A DNA stretch of 64,000 bases from Primulina eburnea (lineage: Eukaryota > Streptophyta > Magnoliopsida > Lamiales > Gesneriaceae), in assembly GCF_022965805.1 (NCBI RefSeq), contig NC_133109.1:6487869-6551868 (forward strand). Direction: 5' to 3'. Numbering within the stretch: position 1 is the stretch's first letter; every line of letters starts with the position of its first letter. The notes under the pieces are model-generated. The model saw nothing but the letters and a program-made list of their open reading frames with translations, did no database searches and was not told where the DNA came from. The translations under genes were made by a program, and so were the position numbers. Below, piece by piece: positions 22,439 to 33,167 of this stretch.

Positions 22439-22634
22439 GTAAACCCAACATGTATGATCGTGATATACATAACATATGATGCACGTACTGAACTTAAAAC
22501 ATGGGCATGCTGAAATCGTAACTCAATGCATACTACAAAACATAAATCTTGAAACTTTAAAACTTACAGACTTGAGGTGTGACTTTGTGAGCTTCTTGCG
22601 ACTGGCAGTAGGCGTAACCCTTTACAAGAACACC

Positions 22635-22648
22635 GCTCTGATACCAAC
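22635..22648 (-). other. Primer binding site (initiator tRNA-Met) of element B
   Basis: The plus strand reads gctctgataccaac; its complement is tggtatcagagc preceded by two bases after the LTR end, the same arrangement as in element A. Confidence 0.9.
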
Positions 22649-25414
22649 TGTAACGTACCGTACTTTTACTACTTGAAATTTGCGGAAAAATTAAAAATTT
22701 TATTAAATAAAAACATCCATACGGTCGTCACCCAACATTCATAAAAATATTTTTAAAATAATCCATCACCAATTAAAAAGTTGCTAAAAGAACGCTGTCT
22801 CAAAACATCTCACATTGAAATCATAAAAATTCAGAGTATTTAAAACTGTGCTTAAAAACCTAAACTTGCGGTCCTCGGGTTTAGCCTGCCGCTCAGCCCA
22901 AGCCTGCCCCTTGGTCGCCACCTCCTGTCTCCTGTTCATCGTACTCACCTGCATCGATCAAGTCTAGCGAGTCTAAAGACTCAACACGTATAAACTGGAA
23001 ATAACGAGTACTACATAATAAAATCGCATGCATCTTTAATATAGGACATACATAACTTTAAATTGAACTTGCATAAACTTCAACTTGAAATAAACTTGAA
23101 CTTGAACATACATACTACGACGTGCCATGATCATAAACTTTTCTTAAACATGCTATCATACTTCACATACTTGGCTGCATAATTTTACGTAGAGGATGTT
23201 TCAAAGCAAGTGACCCTTAACATGATAAACGCCTGATCAGACACACCACAGTACTAGGCTGACAGGGACGTATCCACTGCCGCATACATAAGATCCCTGT
23301 TCATAATTTAACAGGCCAGTTGATCCACGTTCATAATTTAACGCTTCACAACCACGATCTAACCCGTTCATAATTTAACGGGCGGATTGGTCCCCGTTCA
23401 TGATTTAACGCTTTCCAATCCTAACTTTCTTTGGTCACAAGACAATTAGCATATCTCGAAACTTAAAACATTTCCTTTGCACGTCATTCATACTTACTTG
23501 GCGTTGAGGGATTCGTTGGACTTCGACTGGGGCCGTCGCTGCGACATACTAATATGAATTTCATACTTAACTTGCATAGCTTAGACGTAGAAAAATTATA
23601 CTTACTCTCAAGCTCGATCATATCTTAGGACCTTCTATAACTTCCCATGACATGACCTTACTAATCCTTGCTCTAAACCATGGCATCAAACCTTGAAACC
23701 AAAAACAATATTTTTCCCAAACAGTGTGTACACGGACCCCTAACCCGGGTCCGTGTACAGGTCCGTCTACCTACGGTGAAGGATGTACTCGGAAAGAAAA
23801 AGGGGCACGGACCCCGTGCCTGCCTCCGTGTAAGGGTCCGTGTCCACTCGCAACTTTGACACTTGTGAGAAAGTGAAGGCACGGACCCCGTGCCAGGGTC
23901 CGGGTAAAGGTCCGTGTATCTGCGCAAATTTGACACTCACGAGAAAACAAATGCACGGACCCCGTGTTAGGGTCCATGGCAAGGTCCGTGTGGCTACTGT
24001 CGGTCGAAACTTACGAGATTCTGAACATGTTTTTGCTTAGTCTTCTAGACTCGATTCCTCGGACTATGAACGTCACCACGAGACACTTCTTAGAACACTA
24101 AGGTATTATACCAAACCCAAGTGCATAAACATCACCCCGAGGGTAACAATTCACAACCAACGACACAACAACGAATTGGACATCAATGATTGTTCCTACG
24201 ACTCTAGAACCATTTTAGTGCCTATCGACACGAAACAAAACATCGATGACCATTCCAACATCATAACCGAAGTACCTATGTGCAGCGGCGATCACCCGTC
24301 GAGCCCCAACGAAGCCTGCAACGTAAAACTTCAAGAAACATATCAATAACACATTTTCTGAAAATTACAGTTTGAGCAGTCTCACGAAAAACATCATAAC
24401 TCACTCATTTTTCGTCCAAAAATCTCGAGTTTTATGTCAAATCGAAGGCATCGAAAAGTTCTACATTTTTCTTGTTGAAAGTTTTCTCAAAATATGAACA
24501 GAAAAATCTCAGTATTTGAAAAGACAGCAAAAACGAGTTTTAGATCTAAAACTTTTCCTTCGAAATTGATCCGATCTATGATCCGCTCAAACTACTAACA
24601 TCATACATAACTTTTACGCATAAAAACAACGCAATACAATATATGACTTGATCGACACAGCAAGAACAGAATATACGTGCCTTTTTGATATTAAACGTTA
24701 CCGAACCGGCGATATCGAAGCGGGGATGAAAGCGAGGTTGATCCGGGACGATCGTGGCGCTAAAACTTGCGATAAAAACTCACGAAACTTGCTGGGATCG
24801 TGAAGGGGATGGGGCGGCTGCTGTAGGGAAGGAGAATCCCTAGGTTTTCTTCTCTCAAAAAAATAAAAACTGAATGATAGAGTGTGTGTGTGTGTTTAGG
24901 CGTTACAGGTGTGTGTAAAAGCGTGTAATGTGTGTGTGAGGCGTGTGTTTTAGTGTAATTAGGAGACTGAATTTTAGTTTACTAAAATAATTGTCTACTA
25001 ATTAAAACACTAACTCACAATTAACTTTTAAATAAAATTCTTTAATTAAAATATAACACACACCATGCTAGATTTTAAAAGTTTTAAACTCTTAAAATTG
25101 ATAAATACATGATTTAGATTTGAAATGCTAAAATTCAATAAATTAATTGAAAATGCCCTCAAACTCAACTAAAATAAGATACCATCTTTAAATTGCCAAA
25201 AATCGTCCCCGGATCTTTTCCTCAATCCCGCCTCGAATGATCGCCTGAAACATGAAACTCGAAAGACATTTTAACGTGCATCACATAAACGTAGATACTT
25301 TAAAATAATGCATTTAAATGAATTATGCATGACTAAACTCCTTTAAAATAAATTAAATGCTTTACTAATTTAAATAAATGCATGGGTTTTACGTGTACGA
25401 AATTGGGCTCTACA
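22649..25414 (-). repeat. 5' LTR of element B (uninterrupted)
   Basis: 2766 bp with ends TGTAGAGCCC / GGTACGTTACA on the minus strand. It contains the reversed hairpin array (23727-23990) and aaattatgaacg modules (23291-23412). It preserves the empty form of the site where element A entered the other LTR. The target duplication caaaa follows at 25415-25419. Confidence 0.93.
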
Positions 25415-25419
25415 CAAAA

Positions 25420-25470
25420 CAAAAACCAGAATCAGCACTTAGTATATCAAGAGTGTGCTCTGATACCACT
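25420..25470 (-). other. Leader and primer binding site of the interrupted copia element
   Basis: gctctgataccact at 25457-25470 is the complement of agtggtatcagagc, the copia primer site for initiator tRNA-Met. Together with 4647-4663, on the far side of element B, it forms a leader of roughly 60-70 bases up to the gag ATG at 4646. Confidence 0.8.
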
Positions 25471-26453
25471 TGAAAGGAATATATTGTTCGACAAATACAA
25501 AAAATAATAAAAATATCATAATAGGATGTAAAATAGTGAATTAGTGTTTAATTAAAATTAAGTGTTGTGCCAGATGTTACAACATCTCGGACAACATGCA
25601 GCGGAATATTATATTTTGTAACTCAAATCGACTTTAAATAAATAGATGGACAAGATTAAATTTACACAAGTATAAATACTTGTACGGTGCCTTATGACAA
25701 AAATTAATCACTAGAAAACCAGACCGTTTACAAAAACCTATCACTAGTGATTATAACAAAAGTCAATTTCCTCAACAAGTTGAGAAAATAAATAGCTTTC
25801 TAAAATAAATAATCAGAATAAAACTTTAAAAAAAAAAAGCAAAAGTGTGATGTCAAAATGGAATCCACGAAAACGATCTTCCGCCAACTTCTTTACGGAT
25901 GTTGTCTGTAGATGTTCCCAACATTCAAGGCAACACGCGATCACCACTCTTCAACAGCAACAGCTCCGAGAATTATTTTGCTCTGAAAATCTCCACTCCG
26001 TGTACGTATGTATGATCGATATTGAAGCAACCCTTCACCAATTTCTTTGAACTCTTATTTATAGATGAATGATTTTATCTCCACAAGGAAACCTATAGCA
26101 CAAGGGAAGTAAGAATTTTATTAGGAATAAACTCTTTTTAAACACTAATATCATATATCATCAATTCATTATCATAAATAACATATCTTCAAATATATTT
26201 GAATGATTATCTCATTATCTAAAAAAGACAAAATCATATTAAATATTTATTTAGTCAAATCAACAAGGAAAAGATGTTGTTAGAGAAATAATTTAAGTCA
26301 AGAAATATATCAATTAAATTCGGAAATAATATTTCCTTCAATTTAATACTCATATATGAAAAACTTTGTCAATGATTACTCCAAATATCCGAAGAAAAAA
26401 GAAATTTTATTATTTAAACTACCAAATTATTTAATTAAATCTTTTTTTGTTCA
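25471..26453 (-). mobile_element. 5' LTR of the interrupted copia element
   Basis: The inner edge is fixed by the primer site at 25470. On the minus strand the LTR ends cctttca. A TATA-like box (ctataaataag) occurs on the minus strand at about 26056-26066. The outer edge at 26453 is a guess based on tgaac/ttca short inverted ends, because no second LTR is visible in the window. The frame 25847-26050 on the plus strand is antisense to this LTR and is not called. Confidence 0.6.
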
Positions 26454-27148
26454 ACGACTAATTTTTTAAGTGTGAGTTTGACCGTATTTCGTGGGATACA
26501 TCAAATAGAAGGATTTTCACTTGCAGAAAGTTAATTTCAAAAGATAATTTATCATTAAAACTAAATAAATTAGCTCAACCACACAAAATTTAGTTGTTTC
26601 TCGTTCTTGATGTTCTTCATCGGAAAAATCAGGATCATATTCGTCGACATTGAATGAAAGAAAATCGTGATGCTCGAATTTGGGTGACATGATGCCCTTT
26701 CCCTTTCCTTTGTCATTCCTACGGGCTACGACTTCATCTGACTCTGACCATTAGTATATATATGAAATTTAATTAATAATGAAAATAAATCAACCACTGA
26801 CAATGAACCAATTATCGATACTTGATATTTTGATAATTAAGAAAGAATTGAAAATTAGAGATTAAGAATTGAGATAAAATTATATTAAAAAAATTGAAGG
26901 GTGTTGGGTATTTATAAGAGAAAATCGGAAAAAAACTTTCAATGATCAACCATGTCATTATGCAATTACCACAAAATCATGGTCGTTGATTTCAAAGTCA
27001 AAAATTAAAAAATTACCAAACAGTCGACCCACAAGGTCAACAAAATGTTAATAATTGTGACTTTTGATCTCCAACGACCACTTGATCGGTTGATGCAGAT
27101 GATAGTTGTTAGGATGCTATCAAGGAAGTCTCAAATTTGGATAACGGT
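26454..27148. other. Intergenic, AT-rich; one short acidic open stretch
   Basis: No recognisable gene. On the minus strand about 78 codons from 26749 to 26514 are open and encode a charged stretch (RRNDKGKGKGIMSPKFEHHD, then an acidic part). It lacks an early ATG and has no family I recognise, so it may be a gene fragment or chance. Confidence 0.35.
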
Positions 27149-28008
27149 AACTACAACAAAAACGGCTTTCAATGCGCGCTGCAAAGTTGGAAGTTGTTAA
27201 AAGTTCAAGATTATCTGCGGCGTGCCTGTGCACACTGTTCATACTTCTATCAACGGCGTGCATGTGGACGCTGTTAATACAACTTTCCGCAGCGTGCCAT
27301 ATACGCCGTTAATAGCCATAAAAAAATAAAATATTAGCGACGGTTTTCGACAAAACCGTCGCCAATTGGCGACAAATCAATTCCGCTTCTCCGTCGCTAC
27401 TTTAGCGACGGTCATCAAATTTAGCGACCGTTTTATAGTTTTGCGACGGTTTAAATTTTGCGTAAAAATAAAAAAAAATTACTTTTATAATTTAATAATT
27501 TTTTATACAAACTGAATAATACTATTGACAGCGTGCGATTAATGTACGCCGTTAATGTCTGAACATGATTTTTTTTTTTTCAAAAAAATGATTTACTATC
27601 CGCAGCGTAGTTTTAATACACGCCGTCAATAGTAATATCCGCAGCGTGCTTTTAATGCACGCCGTTCATAGTATCAAGTTACTATCCGCAGCGTGCTTTT
27701 AATGCACGCCGTCTATAATAATATCCGCAGCGTGCTTTTAATGCAGCACGCTGCAGATAGTTAATATCCGCAGCGTACTTTTAATACACGCCGTTAATAG
27801 TATGAAGTTAGTATCTGCAGCGTGCTTTGAATGCACGCCGTCAATAGTAATATCCACAACGTGCTTTGAATGCACGACGTTAATAGTATCAAGTGCAATA
27901 CTATTAAAAGCGCACATATGGGTGCACGCCGTGAAAAGTAGTATTCGCAGCGTGCTTTTAATGCACGCTGTTGATGACGTGCTGCGAAAAATCAATTTTC
28001 TTGTAGTG
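27149..28008. mobile_element. Non-autonomous CACTA-type (En/Spm-like) element
   Basis: The left end reads aactacaacaaaaacgg (CACTA motif with first base changed) and the right end ttttcttgtagtg, the complement of CACTACAAGAAAA. The 860 bp between hold subterminal repeats of gcgacggttt (27338-27450) and of cgcagcgtgcttttaatgca (27528-27990). No transposase is present. I could not find a matching 3-bp target duplication. Confidence 0.65.
27528..27990 (+). repeat. Subterminal tandem array, unit about 37-50 bp
   Basis: About nine imperfect copies of tccgcagcgtgcttttaatg + cacgccgttaatagta, some with the halves inverted (for example at 27735-27755). Such arrays bind the transposase in CACTA elements; that function is inferred here. 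The open frames across it (27738-27995 minus, 27802-28035 plus) are products of the repeat. Confidence 0.75.
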
Positions 28009-28399
28009 TCGATACAAGGTGCTCTATCTGCTTAACACTAGATCAAAGGAGATTGATTTCTTGAAATGACAATTGAAGAGCGTTCGGTTGATTAATTCAA
28101 CTTATAATACTTTGGAACAATTTTGGGACATGATCAATATTAAGTAATATTATGTTACAATTTCCGGGCATATTTTTTTATTTGTTTTCTGATTGGTAAA
28201 GTATTAACAAATTCGGGACTTTTGGATTATTTATATAAGTTTGAGTTTTAAAGAAATTAATTTTTATAAATTCATAGATTTTTCTATTTTAATTATTTGT
28301 CTGATATCAGGTGGTTCATTAAATGTCACATATCAATGACATGAAATAGAAGATAAAATGAAAGAAGAGGAATTTGAAGAAGGATTACACGAAAATGTA
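28009..28399. other. AT-rich intergenic stretch
   Basis: Nothing recognisable up to the start of the Harbinger-like remnant. Confidence 0.3.
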
Positions 28400-29100
28400 A
28401 GGTATTTGTTGAAGGAAATATTGAGATCCTCTGTATGCTAACTAAGCATATTAATATCTTGCATTGCGAACGTGTTCATCGTCCCTTAAATAGACGACCA
28501 ATAACGTCCAATGAATATGATTATATTCATAAAATATTAAAAGAAGATCAAATAAACTTTCGAAAAACTTATAGAATATACCTTGACGTATTTTTTAAAA
28601 TTGTGCAACATCATGAGAGAAAAAACATTATTGCAAGATACAAGATACATTTGTATTGAAGAAATGCTTGCCACGTTTTTACTTGTTGTCGGTAACAATA
28701 CTTGATATTGTTTGATTTGTAAAATATTTGGTCGATCACAATACAATATTAGCCAAAACTTCCACAAGGTGTTGAGAGCATTGAATATCATTGCAGTAGA
28801 TATGATAGTCACACATGGATCTTAAGCGATATTCTTTTTTGGTCGTTATTATTATTAGTACCAACATTTTTATTATGTTTTATTGTTGTAGGATTGTATT
28901 AGGGCTATTGATGACACTCATATTCCAACAAGTGTATGAACATGATAATAACATTTATCATAATCTTCTCAGGAAAATTTCTCAAAATATTTAAACAACT
29001 TGTAAATTTAATTTATAATTTATGTATGTGCTCAATGGGTGAGAGTAATCTGTCCATGATTAAAACATATTGACGAAAGCTTTATCAAGAAATAACGGGC
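28400..29100 (+). pseudogene. Decayed PIF/Harbinger transposase (HARBI1-like nuclease)
   Basis: Pieces in shifting frames follow the order of plant Harbinger transposases. A helical N-terminal part reads LNRRPITSNEYDYI ... YRIYLDVFFKIVQH (28480-28610). EEMLATFLLVVGN follows near 28660, FHKVLRALNII near 28760, and the first catalytic region CIRAIDDTHIPT near 28890. Remnants of the FTYVL.G.EGS.HD..IL..ALSR block lie at 29015-29095 with stop codons inside. Between 28800 and 28890 there may be a residual intron (tgttgtag at about 28883-28890). Several stops and frameshifts make it non-functional. Confidence 0.72.
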
Positions 29101-29514
29101 TTAAAGTGTCATAAAATATTTTTTTTGTTCTATATGCTACTTATTTAAAAAATTTCTAATTTTCCAAGATTATTAATTGTTTCGTGGTTGTAGTATTTAT
29201 TTTGTTCAATGTTTTGAATATAAAATTGATTAAATATATATTATTTTACATAAATGTATTTTGATTTTAAAAAATCTTGAAATAACGAGATTATGTCATA
29301 GATAAAATATTGTAAATGATTGTTGTGATAAAATTTATATTTCATCAAATTATTAACAATTTAAACTATGTAAAAAAAATATTTCGTTATTTTCTACTTT
29401 AAAAAATAAAAAGATGCCCACAACATATTTTTACGAACAATCCGTCAGTTTACATCAATATCTATGGGGTTTATTCTCATTTCCACATTGGAGGAGAAGT
29501 TTAGAATAGGAAAA
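29101..29514. other. AT-rich upstream region of the release factor gene
   Basis: No gene. It should contain the promoter and 5' leader of the gene starting at 29515; no clear TATA box stands out. Confidence 0.35.
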
Positions 29515-32500
29515 ATGAGGATTGGAGGGTTTAAGCGGCTGCGGCAGAGTCTAATGGCCGCCGCGATCAAGAGAGATCAATGGCCGCCTAGTACCGGCGG
29601 ATCTCAATGCCATCAACCGACACCATATCCTTACTCCACCTCTGCTCCGGCGGCGCAAACTGTTTCGGAGCCGCATCAACTTTCTCGCAATTTAATCAAG
29701 ATCATGGAACAAAAATTATCCTCCATTGAAAGCCGTCACGCTTATCTTCAGAGCATTGTCAATGAGGTAATTAAATTCGAGCGTTTTTTGATACCTACTT
29801 AGATAGTAGGGGCACAAATACAATTCTGTTTGGGAATTTTTTTTTTCACTCGTATGTATGTGATTCTGAAAAGATAGCCAGATGCGTTGTCCGAGAAATA
29901 TACAAGCGCGAACAAGGAGCTGAAGAAGCTCCGAGATTCAATTGATTTGATTAATCAGTTGAGAGCCGTACACAAGGTAATTATCTCACTCTGACTTGCT
30001 ATAGTTAATTGCTGCAAGTATATGGTTAGGTGGTTCTCTCCTTTTTTGCGAACAGGATATCGACGGGCTGAAGTTGATGATTGCTGAAAGTCAGGATGAC
30101 AGAGACATGCAGGAAATGGCTTCTCAAGAATTGGGACAAGTATCAAAACAAGAAAAGCGGCTCCAGTATTTGTTGCTCAAGTCCTTGCTACCTAAGGATG
30201 ATGCCGACGAGCGTGACTGCATACTGGAAGTCAGAGCAGGTAACAAATCCCAGCGGCCCCTAGTCTCGGGGCCTGAATATTTTACTTCACTGGGCTTTGT
30301 GTTGTTATTTTTGTTTCTTTAAGGTAGAAACTATTTGTTGATTTTCTTGGTGTGATTTTCAGGAACTGGAGGGGAAGAGGCCTCTTTGTTTGCCATGGAA
30401 GTATTCAAAATGTGGGTGTTGTTTCTATGAATTGTGTGACATATTAAGCGCCTCTTTTTAGTATCTGATCTTCTGTTCACCTTAGGTATGACAAGTACTC
30501 GCTGAAGAAAGGTTGGAAGTTTGAAGTTCTGGATTTGGCTGAGTCTGACCTTAAAGGGTACAAGGTCCACCGAGTTCCTCCCATTTAATATAGACATTTC
30601 ATTGAGATCTTGTTTGATTTGAAGCATTTTAAAACGAAGAGTATCAATTTTCATGGTTTTAAATCCATTGTACTTGTCTGGTGTATTGTTCAGTTATATT
30701 GATTTCAAATTCCATTATTGTATTTGGAGTTTTCCAATTTTTGATTTATTTGAAACCCAAAATATCGAGTTCTTTTGTCTAAATGCAAATATTTCAATCC
30801 AAAGGCAATCTAAGGTTTTTCCTTTTGTACAATATTGAAAGGAGAATATTGGAAGATCGATATGCCAAAATAGTGATGGGCATCCATGATATAATATGAT
30901 ATCATTATCAATTTTGCCTCATTTAGATTCTGAGATGATCAATGTTGGATATATTTGCATCATTAGCCATGCATTATCATTACTTTTTATCGAATATTAA
31001 TCCATTCAGGAAGCTAGTGCTGCAATCTCTGGTGCAGGAGTTTATGGGAAGCTTAAATTTGAGAGTGGAATTCATAGAGTGCAGGTTTTGTTTGTTGCAT
31101 GCCTATCAACATTTGGATTTTCTTTTCCCTCCATAGTTTCACATATTTTGAAAATGCAATTCTTTTGTAGCGGGTTCCCGTAACTGAGAAATCTGGACGA
31201 ATCCACACGAGTGCTGTGTCTGTTGCTATTCTTCCACAAGCTGATAAGGTTCAAATTGCTTTGATACCGTGTCATTTGATTGGTAGTGGATACAAGTATG
31301 TTTTTTCACATCTGTTAATTGCTGAAGCTTGAGCAAAAAGAAAAATTGTTTTCTCGAGTTATTGAAATTAAATTGGATGCTGGGCTCGACTTATTTTGTT
31401 ACTTGTTTTTCTAAACTTTGTAATGTTTTTTTTTTTGCAGGTAGATGTACAATTAAGAAATGAGGATCTGAAAATCGACACTTATAGATCTGGAGGCTCT
31501 GGTGGCCAACATGCAAATACCACTAATAGTGCTGTCAGGATTACTCATTTACCATCGGGGTTGACTGTTGCTATACAGGATGAACGCTCCCAACATCAGG
31601 TGTACAATTCTGCTTCAGATTTGTTGATATTTACTTTTGGCATGGATTACATGAACATTCTGTTGAAAACTGAGTTATGGGATTGCTACGGTAGTCGTAT
31701 GCTATCTGTTGTGATTATTTTACTTTCAGTGCGATGCATATCAATGTCGTCGATGATTTTTATGCATGGTTTCCTGTGTCAGCTGGATCAATTCCATTCT
31801 TACTAGTGTACTTAGAGATGATCGTCAGTTTTATCGAGGGTCTTTGATTTTTCGATTTTTTAATACTGACAGTCAGTTATTATATACAGAGTTGAAAGCT
31901 GAAGCAATCGACTGATCTGATGAACTGTGACAACTTCTGTCCATATAAAATTAAGTAGGGTGCTATTGAACTGGTTTCATGTCAATCCACGTCTGTTGGA
32001 ATATAATTCTCATCTTGTGTTTGTATCCAGTTGGTGTGTGTTGAAGGTGTGCTGGTCTACCCAATCACATTTTGTCTCTAAAGCCATCTTTTTTACTCAT
32101 TTCTTTAAGCCAACGGAATGTACAAAGCTCAAAAGTGGGTAGCTAAATTGACTCTTTTAAGCCAAAGTTGTCTGATTATAGCTTTTTCTTTCTAAACGAT
32201 TGTCAGTTGCACGATTATTAAAGTTTGACTTCTTATGGATGCATCAAACTCTTGAAGAGAGAGTTGCAGTTTGTGAGTTCTTAATTTGTAAAAAAAATTT
32301 ATATTCCCAAACATGCACACTTAAAACTTCTATTTGGAATAGCGTGTACATGATAGATTCTCAATTCGGTATGAATCTTCGCTTTTTTCCACTTTTTGAT
32401 ACAATGATAATTATCACAATGTTTCATTATATCCTCTGTATTGTTTTGCCAGAACAAATACAAAGCACTTAAAGTGTTATGTGCAAAGTTATATGAGATG

Positions 32501-32827
32501 GAAAGGATTAGAGCTCGTACAAGTCGGTCAAAACTGAGAGCTCAGCAGGTTTAGTTTACTTCGAGTGTGAAGTTAGTTTTGGATCCATGTCTTGCGCATA
32601 ATTATGATAGTTTTTTCTCTCTCTTTGAACAGATTGGTAGCGGGGATAGATCAGAACGCATCCGTACATACAATTTTCCTCAAGGTCGCGTTTCTGACCA
32701 CCGAGTTGGCATCACTAGCCACTCAATAGATGGTGTTTTGCAGGGAGAGAACTTGGACTTATTTATTGATGCTCTTCTTTTGCAGCAAGAAATGGATGAC
32801 ATTGCATCTTTCTCATCTGGTCAGTAG
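29515..32827 (+). CDS. Organellar (probably mitochondrial) peptide chain release factor 1, ten exons
   Basis: Exons read directly from frame and GT-AG sites: 29515-29766, 29878-29976, 30056-30239, 30363-30411, 30486-30564, 31010-31084, 31171-31248, 31441-31599, 32453-32548, 32633-32827. They join without any break into 421 residues, the usual RF1 length. The protein recognises stop codons UAA/UAG and releases the nascent chain from organellar ribosomes. The Arg-rich start ([20 protein letters not shown]) looks like a targeting peptide. The PCRF domain covers about 120-270, including [16 protein letters not shown]. The catalytic GGQ lies in [20 protein letters not shown] near residue 288. The C-terminal [20 protein letters not shown] block (near 358) is typical. 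The ATG at 29515 is preferred over the upstream one at 29464 because it begins the basic leader. AATAAA follows at 32831. Plastid RF1 is the alternative. Confidence 0.93.
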
Positions 32828-33167
32828 TCAAATAAAACGAAAAACTATTACAGAGGGATGAAATAATCATATATATTCAGGATCAATATTGATGAGAGTG
32901 AAATACGAAGGATCACAACTGACTTGGGAGCATACTTTCGGAACCTAAGCTGAAATTGTTCTCCCGAACTCATAAGTTTAGCGGTTAGCTGGCATCCATC
33001 GGGGTGGACCCTTTTATGTATTATATGTCTAGCTAGGGATTATACGATGAAAATTCATACCAAATTGCCATATACGATCGGTTTATTTTCTTAACAAATA
33101 TTGGTTTCGCATGTGGAATTAGATTTGCGGTTTTGATAGGTTTGCGATTTTTGGTGGGTGATAAAGT
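32828..33167 (+). other. 3' flank of the release factor gene
   Basis: AATAAA at 32831-32836 can serve as a polyadenylation signal; a more distal signal is also possible. No other gene is visible. Confidence 0.4.

Larger units (their letters stand above)
4669..25414 (-). mobile_element. Gypsy element B: Tekay/Del-type chromovirus, minus strand, split by element A
   Basis: The 5' LTR is 22649-25414, the tRNA-Met primer site 22635-22648, gag-pol 22438-17957, and the polypurine tract about 17921-17936. The 3' LTR lies in two pieces, 16484-17920 and 4669-6000, split by element A. The flanking 5-bp target duplication caaaa is at 4664-4668 and 25415-25419. Both LTRs start TGTAGAGCCC and end GGTACGTTACA when read on the minus strand. 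By hand count the two LTR copies differ at about 25 positions in about 2765 bp (roughly 0.9%), so the insertion is young. Without element A it would be about 10.3 kb. Confidence 0.93.

Noticed and set aside
27738..28035. Cys/Ala-containing repeat peptides on both strands
   Set aside because: They are translations of the CACTA subterminal array.
31396..32472. Downstream parts of frames that run from release factor exons into introns
   Set aside because: Reading continues past clear GT donors into T-rich introns; the spliced structure restores known family sequence.
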